The translations under genes were made by a program, and so were the position numbers. This document shows positions 8,836 to 18,039 of a stretch of 44,064 nt of DNA, one piece after another (the stretch's first letter is position 1; each line of letters begins with the position of its first letter). The notes below the pieces were generated by a model. That model was not told the DNA's origin and did not search any database. It worked only from the letters and a program-made list of their open reading frames with translations. Source of the stretch: a bacterium (GTDB lineage: Bacteria > SZUA-79 > Acidulodesulfobacterales > Acidulodesulfobacteraceae); contig JAKAFU010000013.1 in NCBI GenBank assembly GCA_021825865.1, positions 1 to 44,064 on the forward strand, written 5' to 3'.

Positions 8836-9273
8836 ATGATAAGTTTAAATAAATTTAGCAAGTTAGGAAATAAAAAGAAAAAAAGAATCGGAAGAGGCCA
8901 GGGTTCGGGTCACGGCCAAACTTCGGGCAAAGGTAATAAAGGTCAAAACGCACGTGCCGGCGGAGGAGTCAGAGTTGGGTTTGAAGGCGGACAAATGCCA
9001 TATATCAGACGCGTGCCTAAAAGAGGATTTAATAATCCTTTGAGGGAAGATTATATCATAGTTAATTTGAAAGATATTGCAGGTTTAAAAGAAGAAAATA
9101 TTGACATTTATATGTTAAAAGATGCCGGTTTAGTAAAAAATATAAAAGGTAAAAAATTTAAAATATTAGGCATAGGCGAAATAGAACGTAAAATCAAAAT
9201 AACCTGTAATAAAATTTCTAAAAGCGCTAAAGATAAAATAGAAAAAGCTGGCGGTACAATTGAAATTATATAA
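8836..9273 (+). CDS. rplO: 50S ribosomal protein L15
   Basis: L15 is a late-assembly protein that reaches deep into 23S rRNA through its glycine- and arginine-rich N-terminal half. That half is plain here (KKRIGRGQGSGHGQTSGKG) and is followed by GFEGGQMPYIRRVPKRGF. The 145-residue size is normal. The start codon abuts the rpsE stop; an AAGGAA within the end of rpsE can serve as ribosome binding site. Confidence 0.97.
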   Translation: MISLNKFSKLGNKKKKRIGRGQGSGHGQTSGKGNKGQNARAGGGVRVGFEGGQMPYIRRVPKRGFNNPLREDYIIVNLKDIAGLKEENIDIYMLKDAGLVKNIKGKKFKILGIGEIERKIKITCNKISKSAKDKIEKAGGTIEII

Positions 9274-9288
9274 TAGCGAGATAATATA

Positions 9289-10590
9289 ATGGCGCAAAGT
9301 TTTGAAAATGTAGGTAAAATTCCTGAGCTGCGCAATAGAATTTTCTATACGTTATTGATGTTTATAGTATTCCGGCTCGGTGTGCATATTACAACTCCAG
9401 GCGTTAATGCTGTTGCTTTGACTGCATTTTTTAATAAAGCAAACAGTAATTTATTTGGAATGTTTAATATGTTTACGGGCGGAGCTTTGTCAAGATTCTC
9501 TATTTTTTCTCTTGGTATAATGCCATACATTAGTTCATCTATTATTTTCCAAATGCTTCCAATGGTTTTTCCTGCAATGGATAGATTGCAAAAGGAAGGG
9601 GAAGCAGGAAGAAAACGTTTGATGCAGTATATAAGATACGGAACCGTCGGTCTGGCATTACTTCAGTCTATCGGCATTAGTTACGGAATTCAGGCAATGA
9701 AAAGTCCAAACGGAATTCCTATTGTATCCGACCCCGGTTTATCGTTTATGATTGTTTCTGTAATTGCTTTAACCGCAGGTACTGTTTTTGTTATGTGGAT
9801 TGGCGAAGAAATATCTGAACACGGTATAGGAAATGGAATATCGCTAATTATTTTCGCAGGTATCGTTTCGGCACTGCCGGCAGCTGCCGTAAATACCTTT
9901 AAACTTGTCGGCGCAGGGGAATTGAGTCCTATGCTGATTATTTTAATTATTATAATGATGGCGCTCGTAATTGGATTTATTGTTTTCGTAGAATCTGCAC
10001 AACGAAGAATTCCTATACAATATCCTAAAAAAATGGTAGGCAGAAAATTGTATTCCGGGCAGGTTAGTTATCTGCCGATTAAGGTTAATACGCCTGGAGT
10101 AATTCCTCCTATATTTGCTATGTCTATATTACTTTTTCCTGCTACTATTTCAAATTTTATAAAAGACCCATTTTTTGAATCCGTATCGCAATATTTAAAT
10201 CCGGATGGCTTTTTGTATAATTTAATATTTGTAGTTTTAATTTTTTTCTTTTGCTATTTTTACACTGCTATAACATTTAAAGTTGATGAGGTAGCTGATG
10301 ACTTAAGAAAATACGGCGGAAATGTCCCCGGCATTAAACCCGGAAAGTCTACGGCTAATTTTATAGACAAAATTCTTAACAGAGTGACATTTATCGGGGC
10401 AGTTTACGTATCGGCAATCTGTTTATTGCCTACTATTTTAATTGATAAATTTCATGTTCCTTTTTACTTTGGAGGTACAGGTCTATTAATTGTAGTTGTT
10501 GTTGCAATGGATACTATTGTTCAAATACAATCGCATTTATTATATAGAAATTATGATAGTTTATTGAAAAAAGCATCTAAAAAAAGATGA
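9289..10590 (+). CDS. secY: Preprotein translocase subunit SecY
   Basis: SecY is the channel of the Sec translocon in the cytoplasmic membrane. The 433-residue product has about ten hydrophobic segments, with the plug region after the first one (LGVHITTPGVN) and cytoplasmic loops with the expected basic patches (EGEAGRKRLMQYIRYGT, ESAQRRIPIQYPKKMVGRK). It lies between rplO and adk as in most bacteria and overlaps adk by four bases. Confidence 0.98.
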   Translation: MAQSFENVGKIPELRNRIFYTLLMFIVFRLGVHITTPGVNAVALTAFFNKANSNLFGMFNMFTGGALSRFSIFSLGIMPYISSSIIFQMLPMVFPAMDRLQKEGEAGRKRLMQYIRYGTVGLALLQSIGISYGIQAMKSPNGIPIVSDPGLSFMIVSVIALTAGTVFVMWIGEEISEHGIGNGISLIIFAGIVSALPAAAVNTFKLVGAGELSPMLIILIIIMMALVIGFIVFVESAQRRIPIQYPKKMVGRKLYSGQVSYLPIKVNTPGVIPPIFAMSILLFPATISNFIKDPFFESVSQYLNPDGFLYNLIFVVLIFFFCYFYTAITFKVDEVADDLRKYGGNVPGIKPGKSTANFIDKILNRVTFIGAVYVSAICLLPTILIDKFHVPFYFGGTGLLIVVVVAMDTIVQIQSHLLYRNYDSLLKKASKKR

Positions 10591-11264
10591 AAAATAATTT
10601 AATTTGCGTTCTAATCGGCGCGCCCGGAGCAGGGAAGGGAACGCAGGCTAAAAGTGTTGCAAACTACTATAACTGTAAACTAATATCAACAGGCGATATA
10701 CTGAGAGAGAATGTCGAGAATCGAACGTTATTGGGTCTTGAAGCTAAAAAATATATTGACAACGGCAATTTGGCACCGGCCCAAATTGTTGTTTCAATGA
10801 TTAAAAATGTTGTCAAATCGTTTGTAGAAAATAAAGCCGGCGCTGATAAAAGTTTATTGTTTGACGGGTTTCCAAGAGATTTAGAACAAAATAAGCTATT
10901 CGAACAAATATTAGACGAGCTGAATTTATCTATTAAGGGCGTTATATATATAAATATAGATGACGATATTGTTTATGAAAGGTTAACAAACAGGCGTATA
11001 TGTCCTAAATGCAATAGGGTGTATCATTTAAAATTTAATCCGCCAAAATTTGACAATTTGTGTGATGATTGTAAGGTTAAACTCATAACAAGAGAAGATG
11101 ATAAAATAGATGTTATAAAAAAAAGATTGGAAGTTTACAAGAAGTTAACATATCCATTAATAGAATATTACAGAAAAAAAAATAAAGTTGTAGAGATTAA
11201 TGGAAATAAAAGTGCGGACGACGTATTAAAGGATATTATTGCAGGAATTAATTGCGCTAAATGA
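10587..11264 (+). CDS. adk: Adenylate kinase with Cys4 LID
   Basis: Adenylate kinase interconverts ATP plus AMP with two ADP. The 225-residue product has the P-loop GAPGAGKGT at residues 11-19, the FDGFPRDLEQ motif near 92-101, and a long LID. The LID has cysteines at 139, 142, 159 and 162, which would bind a structural zinc as in many Gram-positive enzymes. The start overlaps the secY stop by four bases. An 87-base gap follows before map. Confidence 0.96.
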   Translation: MKNNLICVLIGAPGAGKGTQAKSVANYYNCKLISTGDILRENVENRTLLGLEAKKYIDNGNLAPAQIVVSMIKNVVKSFVENKAGADKSLLFDGFPRDLEQNKLFEQILDELNLSIKGVIYINIDDDIVYERLTNRRICPKCNRVYHLKFNPPKFDNLCDDCKVKLITREDDKIDVIKKRLEVYKKLTYPLIEYYRKKNKVVEINGNKSADDVLKDIIAGINCAK

Positions 11265-11351
11265 AAAGTGTAACAGATATCTTATATTTAATATATTTTA
11301 TTAAGAAAAATATATGAAGATGCTAATGAATTTTCATAATCTATCAGATAG

Positions 11352-12095
11352 ATGATTAGATTAAAAAGCAAAGCCGATATAGAAGGTATTAGAAAATCAG
11401 GTACAATAGTGAATCAAGTTCTAAATAGCTTAGCTGAGATAACTAAGCCCGGTTTGGCTACAAAAAGTTATGACATGAAAGCTGAAGAGCTAGTTCATAA
11501 TTATTGTAATGCTAAATGTGCATTTAAGGGTTACAGCGGTTTCCCGCATTCTGTATGCGTATCTATAAATGAAGAGGTTGTTCATGGTTTTCCATCAGAT
11601 AGGAAATTGCACGAAGGAGATATAGTAAGTTTAGATTTCGGAGTTGTATATAACGGATATTATGCAGATTCTGCCATAACGGTTGCTGTAGGTACAATAT
11701 CCGCAGAAGCCGATAAGCTGATTGAAACAACAAGAAAATCTTTGTATGAGGGCATAAATCAAGCTAAGATAGGCAATGATTTGAGCAAAATAAGCGGCGC
11801 AATTGAAAGTTATGTTTTAAGCAAAAATTTTTCTGTTGTTCGTGATTTTGTCGGACACGGTGTGGGTTTTAAATTACATGAAGATCCGCAGGTTCCTAAC
11901 TATATTATTAAGAATTATAACGTAATTCTTGAAGAAGGTTTAGTGATAGCAATTGAGCCAATGGTAAATGAAAAGAATTATAAAGTAAAAATAAAAAAAA
12001 ATCATTGGACTGTTGTAACTACAGATGGCGGTTTATCCGCTCACTTTGAACATACAGTTGCTATAACGCAAAACGGTCCGGAAATTTTAACTTAA
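11352..12095 (+). CDS. map: Methionine aminopeptidase, type I
   Basis: This enzyme removes the initiator methionine from new proteins in the cytoplasm. The 247-residue product has all five metal ligands of the family: Asp95, Asp106, His169, Glu202 and Glu233, in the contexts SLDFGVVYNGYYADSA, GHGVGFKLHEDP, AIEPMV and HFEHTVAI. It lacks the N-terminal zinc-finger extension seen in some homologues. No clear Shine-Dalgarno sequence precedes the ATG. Confidence 0.97.
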   Translation: MIRLKSKADIEGIRKSGTIVNQVLNSLAEITKPGLATKSYDMKAEELVHNYCNAKCAFKGYSGFPHSVCVSINEEVVHGFPSDRKLHEGDIVSLDFGVVYNGYYADSAITVAVGTISAEADKLIETTRKSLYEGINQAKIGNDLSKISGAIESYVLSKNFSVVRDFVGHGVGFKLHEDPQVPNYIIKNYNVILEEGLVIAIEPMVNEKNYKVKIKKNHWTVVTTDGGLSAHFEHTVAITQNGPEILT

Positions 12096-12169
12096 TGTTG
12101 ATAGTTTATTTAACTTAAATGCTGATTGTAAGAAATTAAATTTATATAAATGAGAAATCAAATTAGAAT

Positions 12170-12391
12170 ATGGCAAAAAAAGAAGATTTAATTGAGGTTG
12201 AAGGCGTTGTTTTAGAACCGCTGCCTAATGCTATGTTTAGAGTAGAATTAGAGAATGGACACAAAGTGCTTGCACATATATCCGGTAAGATGCGTATGCA
12301 CTATATAAGAATTTTACCAGGCGATAAAGTGACTGTTGAACTTTCGCCATACGATCTTACGCGCGGCAGGATAATATTTAGAACAAAATAA
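12170..12391 (+). CDS. infA: Translation initiation factor IF-1
   Basis: IF-1 occupies the 30S A site during initiation. The 73-residue OB-fold protein opens [20 protein letters not shown] and keeps the [19 protein letters not shown] core. The secY-adk-map-infA-rpmJ order is standard. The 74 bases before it hold no visible gene, and the ribosome binding site is weak. Confidence 0.97.
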   Translation: MAKKEDLIEVEGVVLEPLPNAMFRVELENGHKVLAHISGKMRMHYIRILPGDKVTVELSPYDLTRGRIIFRTK

Positions 12392-12432
12392 TAAAATTAA
12401 TAAGAAAAATAAATAAGACAGGAGTATAAAAA

Positions 12433-12546
12433 TTGAAAGTCAGATCATCGGTAAAAAAAATTTGTGATAAATGTAAAGTTGTAAAGAGAAAAGGCGTTGT
12501 ACGAGTTATTTGTGAAAATCCAAAACATAAACAGCGTCAGGGATAA
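12433..12546 (+). CDS. rpmJ: 50S ribosomal protein L36, zinc type
   Basis: This 37-residue gene starts at TTG with AGGAG about eight bases upstream. The peptide [20 protein letters not shown] is the L36 signature; zinc ligands are Cys11, Cys14, Cys27 and His32. L36 stabilises the folding of 23S rRNA in the late 50S subunit. Its position between infA and rpsM is the usual one. Confidence 0.97.
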   Translation: MKVRSSVKKICDKCKVVKRKGVVRVICENPKHKQRQG

Positions 12547-12559
12547 ATAGGGGGAATAA

Positions 12560-12931
12560 ATGGCTAGAATATCAGGTATTGACTTACCAAAAAATAAAAG
12601 GATTGAAATCGGTTTGACCTATATTTTTGGTATAGGAAGATCTACCTCAAAAAAAATATTGTCTAATGCCGGCATTGATTTGAATATCAAAGTTAATGAC
12701 CTCACTGAAGACCAGGTTAATTTGATACGTCAGGCTATTGACCAAAAATTTAAGGTTGAAGGAGATCTGAAAAGAGAAATTCAAACAAATATCAAGAGAC
12801 TTATCGATATAGCTTCATATAGAGGACTCAGACATAAAAAAGGTTTGCCGGTAAGAGGTCAAAGGACAAAAACAAATTCCAGAACGAGGAAAGGACCGAG
12901 AAAATCTATAGGGTCGTTAAAAAAGGCTTAA
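12560..12931 (+). CDS. rpsM: 30S ribosomal protein S13
   Basis: S13 bridges the 30S head to the 50S subunit and contacts P-site tRNA. The 123-residue product opens [20 protein letters not shown] and has the helix-two-turns-helix region plus the basic tail with [18 protein letters not shown]. It is preceded by AGGGGGAA and lies 13 bases after rpmJ. Confidence 0.97.
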   Translation: MARISGIDLPKNKRIEIGLTYIFGIGRSTSKKILSNAGIDLNIKVNDLTEDQVNLIRQAIDQKFKVEGDLKREIQTNIKRLIDIASYRGLRHKKGLPVRGQRTKTNSRTRKGPRKSIGSLKKA

Positions 12932-13003
12932 ATACGGCTAAGATTTAATTAGTAAACTTTATTAATTGAAATTATAATAATTTGAATTACTTAAGAGGTA
13001 TAA

Positions 13004-13399
13004 ATGGCTGAACACAAGAAAAAGACTATTAAGAAAAAAAAAGAAAAAAAAACAATACAGAATGCAATAGCTCATGTAAAATCAACGTTTAATAACACGA
13101 TAGTAAGTATTTCAGATTTAAACGGCAATGTTATTGCCTGGGCCAGCTCCGGCAGTTCAGGTTTTAAAGGTTCAAGAAAAAGTACCCCTTATGCCGGTCA
13201 GATAGCAGCAGAAAATGCCGCTAAAAAAGTTTCCGAATATGGAGTATCAAACATCGAAGTATATATTAAGGGTCCGGGCAGCGGAAGAGAAAGTGCTCTC
13301 AGAGCTCTTCAAAGTTCCGGTTTGAACATTACGGTTATTAAAGATGTTACCCCGATACCTCACAATGGCTGCAGACCGTCTAAAAGAAGACGCGTCTGA
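13004..13399 (+). CDS. rpsK: 30S ribosomal protein S11
   Basis: S11 forms the 30S platform near the mRNA exit and Shine-Dalgarno helix. The 131-residue product has a lysine-rich start, then [19 protein letters not shown], and ends [12 protein letters not shown], the universal C-terminus. The N-G of the HNGC stretch is the site where isoaspartate has been reported in E. coli S11. A 72-base spacer separates it from rpsM. Confidence 0.97.
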   Translation: MAEHKKKTIKKKKEKKTIQNAIAHVKSTFNNTIVSISDLNGNVIAWASSGSSGFKGSRKSTPYAGQIAAENAAKKVSEYGVSNIEVYIKGPGSGRESALRALQSSGLNITVIKDVTPIPHNGCRPSKRRRV

Positions 13400-13477
13400 T
13401 GATTATAGGAGCGTATTTTAATTTATATTTACAAATAAGTTTATTAATAACATTAATTTTAATAAAGAGGTTGATAA

Positions 13478-14104
13478 ATGGCTAAATATACTGAAGCCAG
13501 ATGTAGAATATGCAGGAGAGAAGGATTAAAGCTTTTTTTAAAGGGTGAAAGGTGCCTTACGGATAAGTGCGCTATTGAGAGAAAAGCTTACGGTCCGGGT
13601 CAGCATAAAGGAGGAAGAGGCAAGTTTTCTGAATTTGGAGAACAGCTGAGAGAAAAACAAAAACTAAGAAAAACATATAGTCTTATGGAAAAACAATTTA
13701 AAAAAGTTTATCGTTTAGCTGAAAAAATGGAAGGTATAACCGGAGAAAATCTATTAATATTGCTTGAAAGAAGATTAGACAATGTTATTTATGAAATGGG
13801 TTTTGCGAGTTCACGTTCTTTTTCAAGACAACTTATCCGACATGGACATGTGAAAGTCAACGGTAAAAAATTAGATATTCCGTCATATACTGTGAATATT
13901 GGAGACGAAATAACAATCTCTGAAAAAAGTAAAAAAAATGACTTGGTCAACAAATCTATAGAATTGTCCATTAGAAAAAATACTTATAATTGGTTGGAAG
14001 TCGATAAGGATGCATATAAAGGCGTTTACAAGAATTATCCTGAACGAGATGATATTGCTACTTCAATAAACGAGAAACTTATTGTCGAGCTGTATTCAAA
14101 ATAG
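13478..14104 (+). CDS. rpsD: 30S ribosomal protein S4, Cys4 type
   Basis: S4 nucleates 16S rRNA folding and represses the alpha operon in E. coli. The 208-residue product has an N-terminal zinc-like set, Cys9, Cys12, Cys26 and Cys31, followed by the KAYGPGQHKGGRGKFSE stretch. The S4 RNA-binding domain (RRLDNVIYEMGFASSRSFSR) is near residue 105. AGAGG precedes the ATG. Confidence 0.97.
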   Translation: MAKYTEARCRICRREGLKLFLKGERCLTDKCAIERKAYGPGQHKGGRGKFSEFGEQLREKQKLRKTYSLMEKQFKKVYRLAEKMEGITGENLLILLERRLDNVIYEMGFASSRSFSRQLIRHGHVKVNGKKLDIPSYTVNIGDEITISEKSKKNDLVNKSIELSIRKNTYNWLEVDKDAYKGVYKNYPERDDIATSINEKLIVELYSK

Positions 14105-14135
14105 GAGCCTAATATAATTTTTTTATGGAGGCAAT

Positions 14136-15152
14136 ATGAAAAAAAGTTGGCTTTCACTTATTAAGCCAAAAAGAATTGAATTTGAAAAGGAAACATATAC
14201 GGATTATTATGGAAAATTGATTGTTGAACCTTTGGAAAGAGGATTCGGTATTACTATCGGCAACTCGTTAAGAAGAATATTGCTATCGTCTATTATGGGG
14301 CATAAAATTTCAGAAGTTAAGTTTGACAATGTATATCATGAGTTTTCCACAATTCCAGGTATCACAGAGGATGTTACAGAAATAATCCTGAATTTAAAAG
14401 AGGTTGATTTTAACTTGTTTTCAGATGGCGGACAAGAGACAGTTTATCTTGATACCGATACTGAAGGAGATGTATTTGCTTCGGATATAAAAACGTCTCA
14501 GAATATAGAAGTTATAAATAAAGAAAAAAAATTGTTTACGATATCAAAAGGCGGTCATTTTAAGGCTGAAATGTTAGTTACTAGCGGCAGAGGATATGTT
14601 TCAAGCGAGGTTATAAAGCGCGAAGATGCGCCATTGGGTACTATTACCCTTGATGTCGCGTATTCTCCAATTAAAAAAGTTACTGTAGATGTTTCATACG
14701 CAAGGGTAGGCAAAATAATAGATTACGATAGATTGGTGATGGAAATATTTACAAACGGGTATATTACGCCGGAAGATGCATTAAAAGAGGCTTCCGGAAT
14801 TATGCAGGATCAATTGTCAGTTTTTGTATCTTTTGAAGAAATGGAGCAAATGCTTCCAAAAAACAATAATGCGAATGAAGAAATAATCGTAGAAGAAAAA
14901 AATAATGATAATCTTCATAAAAGTGTTGACGAATTAGAATTATCGGTAAGGTCGGCCAATTGTTTGAAAAATGCTGATATCAGAACATTATTTGAATTAG
15001 TTCAAAAATCGGAAAATGAAATGCTGAGAACTAAAAATTTTGGAAGAAAATCGCTGAATGAAATTAAAGAAGTCCTTGCAACCATGGGACTTAGTCTTGG
15101 TATGAAATTAGATAATGTTAAAAATATTGAAGAAACAAAAGAAAATAATTAG
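14136..15152 (+). CDS. rpoA: DNA-directed RNA polymerase subunit alpha
   Basis: The alpha subunit dimer is the assembly platform of RNA polymerase. The N-terminal domain (residues 1 to about 235) contains [20 protein letters not shown], the dimer and beta-contact helix. A linker rich in Asn and Glu follows. The C-terminal domain (about 265-335) keeps RSANCLK, which includes the Arg, Asn and Lys that read UP elements in E. coli, and [16 protein letters not shown] precedes the start, 31 bases after rpsD. Confidence 0.98.
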   Translation: MKKSWLSLIKPKRIEFEKETYTDYYGKLIVEPLERGFGITIGNSLRRILLSSIMGHKISEVKFDNVYHEFSTIPGITEDVTEIILNLKEVDFNLFSDGGQETVYLDTDTEGDVFASDIKTSQNIEVINKEKKLFTISKGGHFKAEMLVTSGRGYVSSEVIKREDAPLGTITLDVAYSPIKKVTVDVSYARVGKIIDYDRLVMEIFTNGYITPEDALKEASGIMQDQLSVFVSFEEMEQMLPKNNNANEEIIVEEKNNDNLHKSVDELELSVRSANCLKNADIRTLFELVQKSENEMLRTKNFGRKSLNEIKEVLATMGLSLGMKLDNVKNIEETKENN

Positions 15153-15180
15153 GAATTAACTACATAGACAGAGGTAAAAA

Positions 15181-15558
15181 ATGCGTCACAGAAAAATTAA
15201 GTCTAGACTAAATAGAACGTCATCCCATAGGTCTGCGCTTTTGAGAAATATGGCGGCATCTATGATAGAACACGAAAGAATTGAAACCACTCTTCCAAAA
15301 GCAAGGGTTATTAGAAGCTATATAGAAAAACTTATAACGCTTGGAAAAAACGATACTACGTCAAATAGAAGACTGGCTTTTTCAAGATTGAGGAATAAGT
15401 CCGCAACAAAAAAATTATTTGGAGAAATCAGTCCAAGATTCAAAGAAAGACCCGGCGGTTATACAAGAATTATAAAAACCGGGTTCAGGGCAGGGGATAT
15501 CAGTCCTTTAGGATTTATTGAATTTGTCTCGGAAGACAAGCAAGAAAAAAATAAATAA
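15181..15558 (+). CDS. rplQ: 50S ribosomal protein L17
   Basis: L17 lies near the exit tunnel on the back of the 50S subunit. The 125-residue product starts [20 protein letters not shown] and contains [10 protein letters not shown]-like text ([19 protein letters not shown]). It is the last gene of the alpha operon and is followed by the longest gene-free stretch of the window. Confidence 0.97.
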   Translation: MRHRKIKSRLNRTSSHRSALLRNMAASMIEHERIETTLPKARVIRSYIEKLITLGKNDTTSNRRLAFSRLRNKSATKKLFGEISPRFKERPGGYTRIIKTGFRAGDISPLGFIEFVSEDKQEKNK

Positions 15559-15594
15559 TTAGAAAGTATTTTTTAAATTTATTGATAAAGTATA

Positions 15595-15681
15595 AAAAGC
15601 ATCTGATTTATTTTAATGTCGGGCATTGTTTTGTAAGTACATGCAAGGCGTGAAATGAAAATAGATGCTTTTCTTTTTTTT
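15595..15681 (+). terminator. Possible intrinsic terminator after rplQ
   Basis: AAAAGCATCT and its exact complement AGATGCTTTT bracket 58 bases, and the second arm is followed by C and a run of eight T. A 10-base-pair stem with a T tract fits an intrinsic terminator for the ribosomal cluster. The loop is much longer than usual, so it could also be the outer stem of a larger structured RNA or an accident. Confidence 0.35.
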
Positions 15682-15807
15682 ATTAAATTTATAATAAGAT
15701 TTCTAAAAAAAATAATTAAGAATTATAAAATTTATTGCTGCTGCGGCAGCTTTCATAATTATATTTTATATTGTCAAATATTAAATCTAATGCACTCATC
15801 GTTATAA
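15655..15807 (+). CDS. Possible small ORF, 50 codons, unknown
   Basis: An ATG preceded by AAGG at six bases opens a frame of 50 codons. The predicted peptide has a hydrophobic, lysine-bearing first half (FLFFIKFIIRFLKKIIKNYK) and then Cys-Cys-Cys-Gly at about residues 28-31, with one more Cys near 40. It overlaps the second arm of the candidate terminator. In A+T-rich DNA, Phe/Ile/Lys/Asn-rich chance frames of this size occur, so this is a low-confidence call without recognised relatives. Confidence 0.2.
   Translation: MKIDAFLFFIKFIIRFLKKIIKNYKIYCCCGSFHNYILYCQILNLMHSSL
15737..15750 (+). other. GC-rich hairpin in the trpE upstream region
   Basis: GCTGC, a TGCG tetraloop-sized spacer, then GCAGC form a perfect five-pair stem in an otherwise A+T-rich region, followed by TTT. 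It could be a small structural element in the leader or simply part of the overlapping small ORF. Confidence 0.3.
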
Positions 15808-15850
15808 GATTTAACAATATATAATTATGTTTAATTTAAGAAAATTATGA

Positions 15851-15856
15851 TATAAT
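15851..15856 (+). promoter_or_regulatory. -10-like TATAAT close to trpE start
   Basis: A perfect TATAAT ends nine bases before the trpE ATG. Transcription from it would begin within a few bases of the start codon and make an almost leaderless mRNA. No good -35 element lies 16-18 bases upstream, and TATAAT is common by chance here. Confidence 0.3.
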
Positions 15857-15865
15857 TGCCTAATT

Positions 15866-17425
15866 ATGTCAATAATAAACAAAAGCAATATAAAAGATAT
15901 TGCATTATCATACAATGTAATTCCTATAATAAAAGAAATTACCGGAGATATGGAAACTCCTATCTCTATATTTTCCGTATTTTCCGATGAGCCTTTTTCA
16001 TTTTTTTTTGAAAGCGCTGAAGGTGTCGGCAAATGGGGGAGATATTCTTTTATTTGTTTAAATCCTCATTTTACCGTCAGTCTTTTAGATAAAAATATTA
16101 TAATTAACAAATTCGCTGAAAAAAATAATATTTCATCTTATAATTACAGTTTAGATGAAATTGACAATAAAGATATATTTTCATTTCTTAAAGAAATAAT
16201 TTCACAATATAAAATATATAATGAAGGCCTTCCTGAAAATTTTACAGCAGGTTTATTCGGTTATTTAGGTTATGAAATCTGCAGCTTAATTGAAAAACTT
16301 CCGGCAGCTAAAAAAGATGTTACCAATGTGCCGGACCTTTTTTTAATGCTTCCTAAAAATATTATAATATATGATTCTTTATTGCAAAAAATATTAATTG
16401 TAGCTCTCCTTATAAATGACGATTTTTCTGAAAATATAGAAGAAAAATTTGATGATGCAATTAATGATATTAAAAATATTGTCGGTAAAATAAGGAATAG
16501 GAGCTGCAAAGAGGATATTGAAAAGGTATTTGAGCCAAACTTAAAATCGAAAAATACAGAAATAATTGACGAAGTTGATTTTAATCAGTATAAAGAAAAA
16601 GTATTAAAAGCTAAAGATTATATTCTTAAAGGAGATATATTTCAGATTCAAATTTCCAGAAGAAAGAAAATTTTAAATTTCCCCAATCCTTTTTGCTTTT
16701 ACCGCGCTTTAAGAATAGTAAATCCGTCTCCCTATATGTTTTATCTTAAAATAAATGATTTTATTATAGCAGGATCTTCCCCTGAAAATTTAATTAAATT
16801 ATCCGATAATATAATTGAAACAAGACCGATAGCAGGAACTATCGTAAGGGGTTCCAATCCGGAAGAAGACGAGAGGCTGGCTTTGAAACTTCTTGATGAC
16901 CCGAAGGAAAGGGCTGAGCATGTTATGCTTGTGGATCTTGGAAGAAATGATATAGGAAAGGTGTCTAAAATAGGCACAGTCAAAGTCGATAAACTAATGT
17001 ATATAGAAAAATATTCGCATGTTCAGCATATAGTTACAAATATAGTTGCGGAGATAGATGAAAAATTTGACGCGTTTGACCTTATCAGAGCAACATTCCC
17101 GGCCGGAACGCTAACCGGTGCGCCAAAAGTGAGAGCAATGGAATTAATTAACGAAATTGAAGATTCTAAAAGAGGAGTGTATGGCGGAGGTGTGGGATAT
17201 TTTGGATTTTTGAATAACGGTAAGTGCGAAAAAATGGAATTTTGTATTACTATCAGAACCGCGCTATTTAATAAATCGGCATGTTATGTGCAAGCTGCAG
17301 GCGGGATAGTTTTTGATTCTACTCCTGAAAATGAATTTGCGGAAACTGAAAATAAATTAAAGCATCTCATAACGGCTTTCGATATCGCCGGCAAACTTTG
17401 CGACGATAGTAAGTCGGTTAGTTAG
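15866..17425 (+). CDS. trpE: Anthranilate synthase component I
   Basis: TrpE converts chorismate and ammonia (or TrpG-derived ammonia) to anthranilate, the first committed step to tryptophan. The 519-residue product has an N-terminal FFFESAEG motif at about residue 48, matching the LLESAE-type tryptophan feedback site. The chorismate-binding domain has SSPENLIKL, RPIAGTIVRG, DLGRNDIGKV and FPAGTLTGAPKVRAMELI. It heads a seven-gene trp series. No Shine-Dalgarno sequence is visible before the ATG. Confidence 0.97.
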   Translation: MSIINKSNIKDIALSYNVIPIIKEITGDMETPISIFSVFSDEPFSFFFESAEGVGKWGRYSFICLNPHFTVSLLDKNIIINKFAEKNNISSYNYSLDEIDNKDIFSFLKEIISQYKIYNEGLPENFTAGLFGYLGYEICSLIEKLPAAKKDVTNVPDLFLMLPKNIIIYDSLLQKILIVALLINDDFSENIEEKFDDAINDIKNIVGKIRNRSCKEDIEKVFEPNLKSKNTEIIDEVDFNQYKEKVLKAKDYILKGDIFQIQISRRKKILNFPNPFCFYRALRIVNPSPYMFYLKINDFIIAGSSPENLIKLSDNIIETRPIAGTIVRGSNPEEDERLALKLLDDPKERAEHVMLVDLGRNDIGKVSKIGTVKVDKLMYIEKYSHVQHIVTNIVAEIDEKFDAFDLIRATFPAGTLTGAPKVRAMELINEIEDSKRGVYGGGVGYFGFLNNGKCEKMEFCITIRTALFNKSACYVQAAGGIVFDSTPENEFAETENKLKHLITAFDIAGKLCDDSKSVS

Positions 17426-17442
17426 ATAGATAGGGATTAATT

Positions 17443-18039
17443 ATGATATTAGTTATAGATAACTACGATTCGTTTACTTACAACATAGTACAGTATGTCG
17501 GTGAATTGGGACATAAAGTAGTTGTGTATAGAAATGACGACATCAGCATAGATAATATTAAAAAAATAAATCCTGATAAAATTATTATATCGCCGGGTCC
17601 TAAATCGCCGTCTGAAGCAGGAATTTCAGTTGATATAATTAAAAAATTTTATAATAAGATACCGATATTAGGCGTATGCTTGGGGCATCAGGCTATAGGA
17701 TACGCATTTGGAGCGGAAATAATACAAGCGGCGAATATAATGCACGGAAAGGTTTCATCTATAAAACATGATTCAACGTCTCTTTTATTTAAAGATATTC
17801 CTGAATCTTTTGAAGCTACCAGATATCATTCTCTTGTAATAAGCAAAAAAAATATTCCTGATATTATAAATATTACGGCTTATTCTAAAGACGACAATGA
17901 AATTATGGCAGTAGAACTTAAGGGGTATAACGTATACGGTGTACAGTTTCATCCTGAATCCATATTGACTTTTCAAGGGAAAAATATAATTAATAATTTT
18001 TTACGATGTGAAACATATGGAAATAAAAAAAATTATTGA
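17443..18039 (+). CDS. trpG: Anthranilate synthase component II (glutamine amidotransferase)
   Basis: TrpG hydrolyses glutamine and channels ammonia to TrpE. The 198-residue class I amidotransferase begins VIDNYDSFTYNIVQY, has the nucleophile Cys in GVCLGHQAIGYAFGAEI, and has the His-Glu pair in GVQFHPESIL. In some bacteria the same protein also serves PabB in folate synthesis; no pabB is seen here. AGGGA lies before the ATG, and the 3' end overlaps the trpD start. Confidence 0.96.
   Translation: MILVIDNYDSFTYNIVQYVGELGHKVVVYRNDDISIDNIKKINPDKIIISPGPKSPSEAGISVDIIKKFYNKIPILGVCLGHQAIGYAFGAEIIQAANIMHGKVSSIKHDSTSLLFKDIPESFEATRYHSLVISKKNIPDIINITAYSKDDNEIMAVELKGYNVYGVQFHPESILTFQGKNIINNFLRCETYGNKKNY

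Larger units (their letters stand above)
15559..15865. other. Gene-poor gap between rplQ and trpE (307 bases)
   Basis: This stretch ends the ribosomal cluster and leads into the trp genes. It holds a possible long-loop terminator, a possible 50-codon ORF that overlaps it, a short GC-rich hairpin, and a TATAAT just before trpE. I see no tryptophan-rich leader peptide (no Trp codon pair), no T-box consensus and no tRNA. Confidence 0.7.
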
